This document shows, in pieces, positions 62,176 through 64,000 of a stretch of 64,000 bases of DNA. The position numbers were made by a program, and so were the translations under genes. Location: assembly GCA_965216025.1 (NCBI GenBank), contig CBDCEX010000016.1, positions 372,001 through 436,000 of the forward strand, given 5' to 3'. Position 1 is the first letter of the stretch, and each line of letters begins with the position of its first letter. The DNA is from JADFQT01 sp965216025. Its GTDB lineage: Bacteria; Chloroflexota; Dehalococcoidia; Lucifugimonadales; UBA3495. The notes beneath the pieces were generated by a model. That model worked only from the letters and a program-made list of their open reading frames with translations, searched no databases and was not told the DNA's origin.

Positions 62176-62316
62176 GTTCGTCAAGGGTCTGTCAGCAAGC
62201 TGGCGGATGCTTTTCGTTACCCAAAAAGATACAATTGGGCAGAGATCCCACCAGGAAGAAATACCACCGGGACGACCCGACGCCAGCGGCCGGGTTGCCT
62301 CCCAGGAGCCTCCATC

Positions 62317-62697
62317 ATGTCTACCGACGATCGCCAGGCCTTCCTCGATGAGGCTGCCCAGAATCGGGGTTATACTCTGGAAATGCACCGGATTATGGCC
62401 ACCCATGACCTGGAGTGGGCCAGGAAGTACAACCAATTTATTGAAGCAACCTACACCGGTCAACGGCTTTTGGACCGCAAGACTAAGGAGCTGCTCCAGA
62501 TAGTGGTTGAAGCAGCGCTACGGGCCGACGTGGAGCAAATTCAGGCCCACGTACGGGTGGCCCTCCAGGAAGGCGCATCGCCACGGGAAATCCTAGAGGC
62601 CCTGCAAGCCGTGATTGCCCCCATGGGAGCGTTGGCCTTCCGGCGGGGACTGCAGGCCTGGGCCGCCGAAACCGGCAATATGCCTCCAGAGGACTAG
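62317..62697 (+). CDS. Carboxymuconolactone decarboxylase-like protein without active-site cysteines
   Basis: The 126-residue all-helical protein matches the CMD/AhpD-like fold: KTKELLQIVVEAALRADVEQ, then IQAHVRVALQEGASPREILE, plus a final GALAFRRGLQAW. The histidine of the family motif is present, but the usual Cys-x-x-Cys pair (or single Cys) is not; RADVEQIQAH stands there and the whole protein has no cysteine. It is therefore unlikely to act as a thiol peroxidase and may be a decarboxylase-type or binding member. The ATG at 62317 fits the family start. Confidence 0.8.
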   Translation: MSTDDRQAFLDEAAQNRGYTLEMHRIMATHDLEWARKYNQFIEATYTGQRLLDRKTKELLQIVVEAALRADVEQIQAHVRVALQEGASPREILEALQAVIAPMGALAFRRGLQAWAAETGNMPPED

Positions 62698-62732
62698 GCC
62701 GGTCCGGCGCCGCCGCCTAAAGCTAAGGCAAG

Positions 62733-63530
62733 CTATTTCTCCCACACCACCGGATTGCGCAGAATGCCGATGTCGTTGATTTCCACCTCGACCACATCGC
62801 CATCTTTCATGTTTTCCGGCGCACCGTCGGTGCCCATCCACAACACGTCGCCGGGGTAGATGGTCAGGTATTGGCTCATTCTGCTGATGTAGTGGCGAAC
62901 GCTAAAGATGGCGTCTTTAACATCGTACTCGCCCACCATTCGACCATTCAGTTTGATCGAGACATGAAAATTGTCGGGTTCCAGGTCGGTCACGATCCAG
63001 GGACCCATGGGCTTGAAGGTATCGGTGTTCTTGGCCCGCCACATGGTGCGGTCGCCCCGCTGCCAGGTGCGTTCACTAACGTCGTTGCCGATGGTATAGC
63101 CGAACACGTAGTCCAGGGCCTCCTCCTCCGAGACGTTCTTGCACTTCTTACCGAAGACCGCCACTAGCTCCCCTTCGTACTGCAATAGCTCCGTGGCATC
63201 CTTGGGTACAATTATCGGGTCGCCCTGGCCGGTCAGGGCGTTGTTGGACCGATAGCCCACGTCAGCGTTGGGAGGGAAGAAGGGCTCCTCACCGCGCTTC
63301 TGGGCCATCTCGATAATGTGCTCCCGGTAGTTGATCCCCGCGGCGTAGAAGTTGGAGGGTATCACCGGGGGCAGAAGCTTGACCGAGCTTAAAGGCTGGG
63401 AATTGGAGGTTTTGGTATAGCTGGCGAAGGGACTACCGGAAACCTCGACCACGGTGGCGCCCTCCCCGGTGTCACCCTCTATGATGCCGAAGCTGGCTGA
63501 ATCGCCCTGCTGGTACCTGCACCACTTCAT
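62733..63530 (-). CDS. Fumarylacetoacetate hydrolase family protein
   Basis: From the ATG at 63530 (AAGGAG nine bases upstream) the 265-residue protein has an FAH fold: NFYAAGINYREHIIEMAQKR, metal ligands in LLQYEGELVAVFGKKCKNVS, YTIGNDVSERTWQRGDRTMW, and the C-terminal IYPGDVLWMGTDGAPENMKD. Members hydrolyse or decarboxylate acylpyruvates and 2-oxo acids with Mg2+. A longer start at 63596 is less likely because it lacks a ribosome site. Confidence 0.9.
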   Translation of the reverse strand: MKWCRYQQGDSASFGIIEGDTGEGATVVEVSGSPFASYTKTSNSQPLSSVKLLPPVIPSNFYAAGINYREHIIEMAQKRGEEPFFPPNADVGYRSNNALTGQGDPIIVPKDATELLQYEGELVAVFGKKCKNVSEEEALDYVFGYTIGNDVSERTWQRGDRTMWRAKNTDTFKPMGPWIVTDLEPDNFHVSIKLNGRMVGEYDVKDAIFSVRHYISRMSQYLTIYPGDVLWMGTDGAPENMKDGDVVEVEINDIGILRNPVVWEK

Positions 63531-63941
63531 AGTATGCACTCCTTTTAGGCACTGGCTGCTGAACAGAGACTCGCTTGGTTGGCCCAATTCTGGCATCAGG
63601 GCGCAATCCAGTCAAGCTTCCTGGCCGGGAGCAGGTGGTGGAGGCTGATCGGAGGGCATAGAAGAGAAGATAAACCAGATTCAGCGAGAGTTTTACCGAA
63701 TTGGAGCAGTGAAGTCCAAGTTCGTGGGGCTGGTAAGACTGAGTAGGTAGATGGGTGTACGCAGGGACCGAAAGGTACTAAAAATACGTCAGCATTTTGG
63801 TCGGCAATTTGGTCGGCAATGTTGTAAAGGTTGGTACCCGGGTAAGGCCTAAACCAAAGCTAAGGTGAAACCTACATAAAGCGAACCCGAAGAGGAGTTG
63901 CGATATTCTGTAAAAGAAGTCGATTGGCGGTGGTGGAAGGG
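63531..63941. other. Non-coding stretch before the window end
   Basis: These 411 bases hold no supported gene. A short tandem repeat (TTTGGTCGGCAA twice, near 63799-63823) is present. No promoter with both boxes was found. Confidence 0.5.
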
Positions 63942-64000
63942 ATGACAGACATAGTGCAACTCCTGGAACGGTGGCAACTGGATGTAGGCGACTTACGGGA
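63942..64000 (+). CDS. Possible start of an unidentified gene (3' end outside window)
   Basis: An ATG at 63942 opens 19 codons to the window edge (MTDIVQLLERWQLDVGDLR), with GGAAGG directly upstream. The frame is also open further upstream to about 63862. The peptide is too short to identify. Confidence 0.3.
   Translation, partial: MTDIVQLLERWQLDVGDLR

Noticed and set aside
63531..64000. A tRNA or other structural RNA at the window end
   Set aside because: No cloverleaf, T-loop GTTCRA consensus or acceptor pairing could be found.

Overview
The window looks like bacterial chromosome from an uncultured Chloroflexota of the Dehalococcoidia/SAR202 kind. I infer this from the gene mix: an alternative complex III (ACIII) respiratory operon, a Sat-AprBA sulfur module, paralogous family III CoA-transferases beside a hydantoinase and a MaoC-type hydratase, many TTG/GTG starts, and several families of palindromic intergenic repeats. 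No rRNA, tRNA or CRISPR array was seen, so the taxonomy is inference only.

Layout. 1-1940: the 3' end of secA, then about 1.5 kb bounded by a 66-bp duplication of the secA tail. Inside it a broken membrane-protein gene sits between two inverted copies of a 180-bp MITE-like unit. 1943-5770: copper module on the minus strand (csoR, broken small membrane gene, copA, YHS protein) with a consensus promoter in front of csoR. 6171-13688: plus-strand catabolic cluster (hydantoinase, two CoA-transferases, MFS, SDR, MaoC). 14039-20240: Uma2 protein, aminotransferase, then on the minus strand E1alpha, E1beta, E2 and lipB of a 2-oxoacid dehydrogenase. 20471-34163: a near-consensus promoter followed by ACIII genes and cytochrome c maturation genes. 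34205-38654: ROK kinase, an ISAs1-type IS with a 10-bp target duplication, and threonine synthase with NIL and ubiquitin-like proteins. 38850-44061: two small orphan genes, a group II intron with a nonsense-mutated reverse transcriptase, tgt, and a TauE/SafE exporter.

44117-47605 (minus strand) carries a UGSC-type selenoprotein with an in-frame UGA and a plausible SECIS hairpin. A likely partner gene lies upstream, with a DUF4160/DUF2442 pair between them. 47717-52859: MFS, aprA, aprB, sat. 53011-57272: TPR protein, an unrecognised protein made of two homologous halves, a type IV pilin and a TPP enzyme. 57420-64000: nadE, a dead DarTG toxin-antitoxin locus (frameshifted darT, darG split by an ISAzo13-like fragment), a methyltransferase, a carboxymuconolactone-decarboxylase-like protein, an FAH-family hydrolase, and the start of an unidentified gene.

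How it fits together. ACIII oxidises quinol and passes electrons to a c-type cytochrome; the adjacent ccm genes mature those cytochromes. Sat-AprBA can interconvert sulfite, APS and sulfate. With an aerobic-type chain nearby, the oxidative (sulfite-consuming) direction is plausible but unproven, since no dsr or qmo genes are in the window. Recent mobile-element decay (MITEs, IS, intron, gene fragments) is a marked theme.
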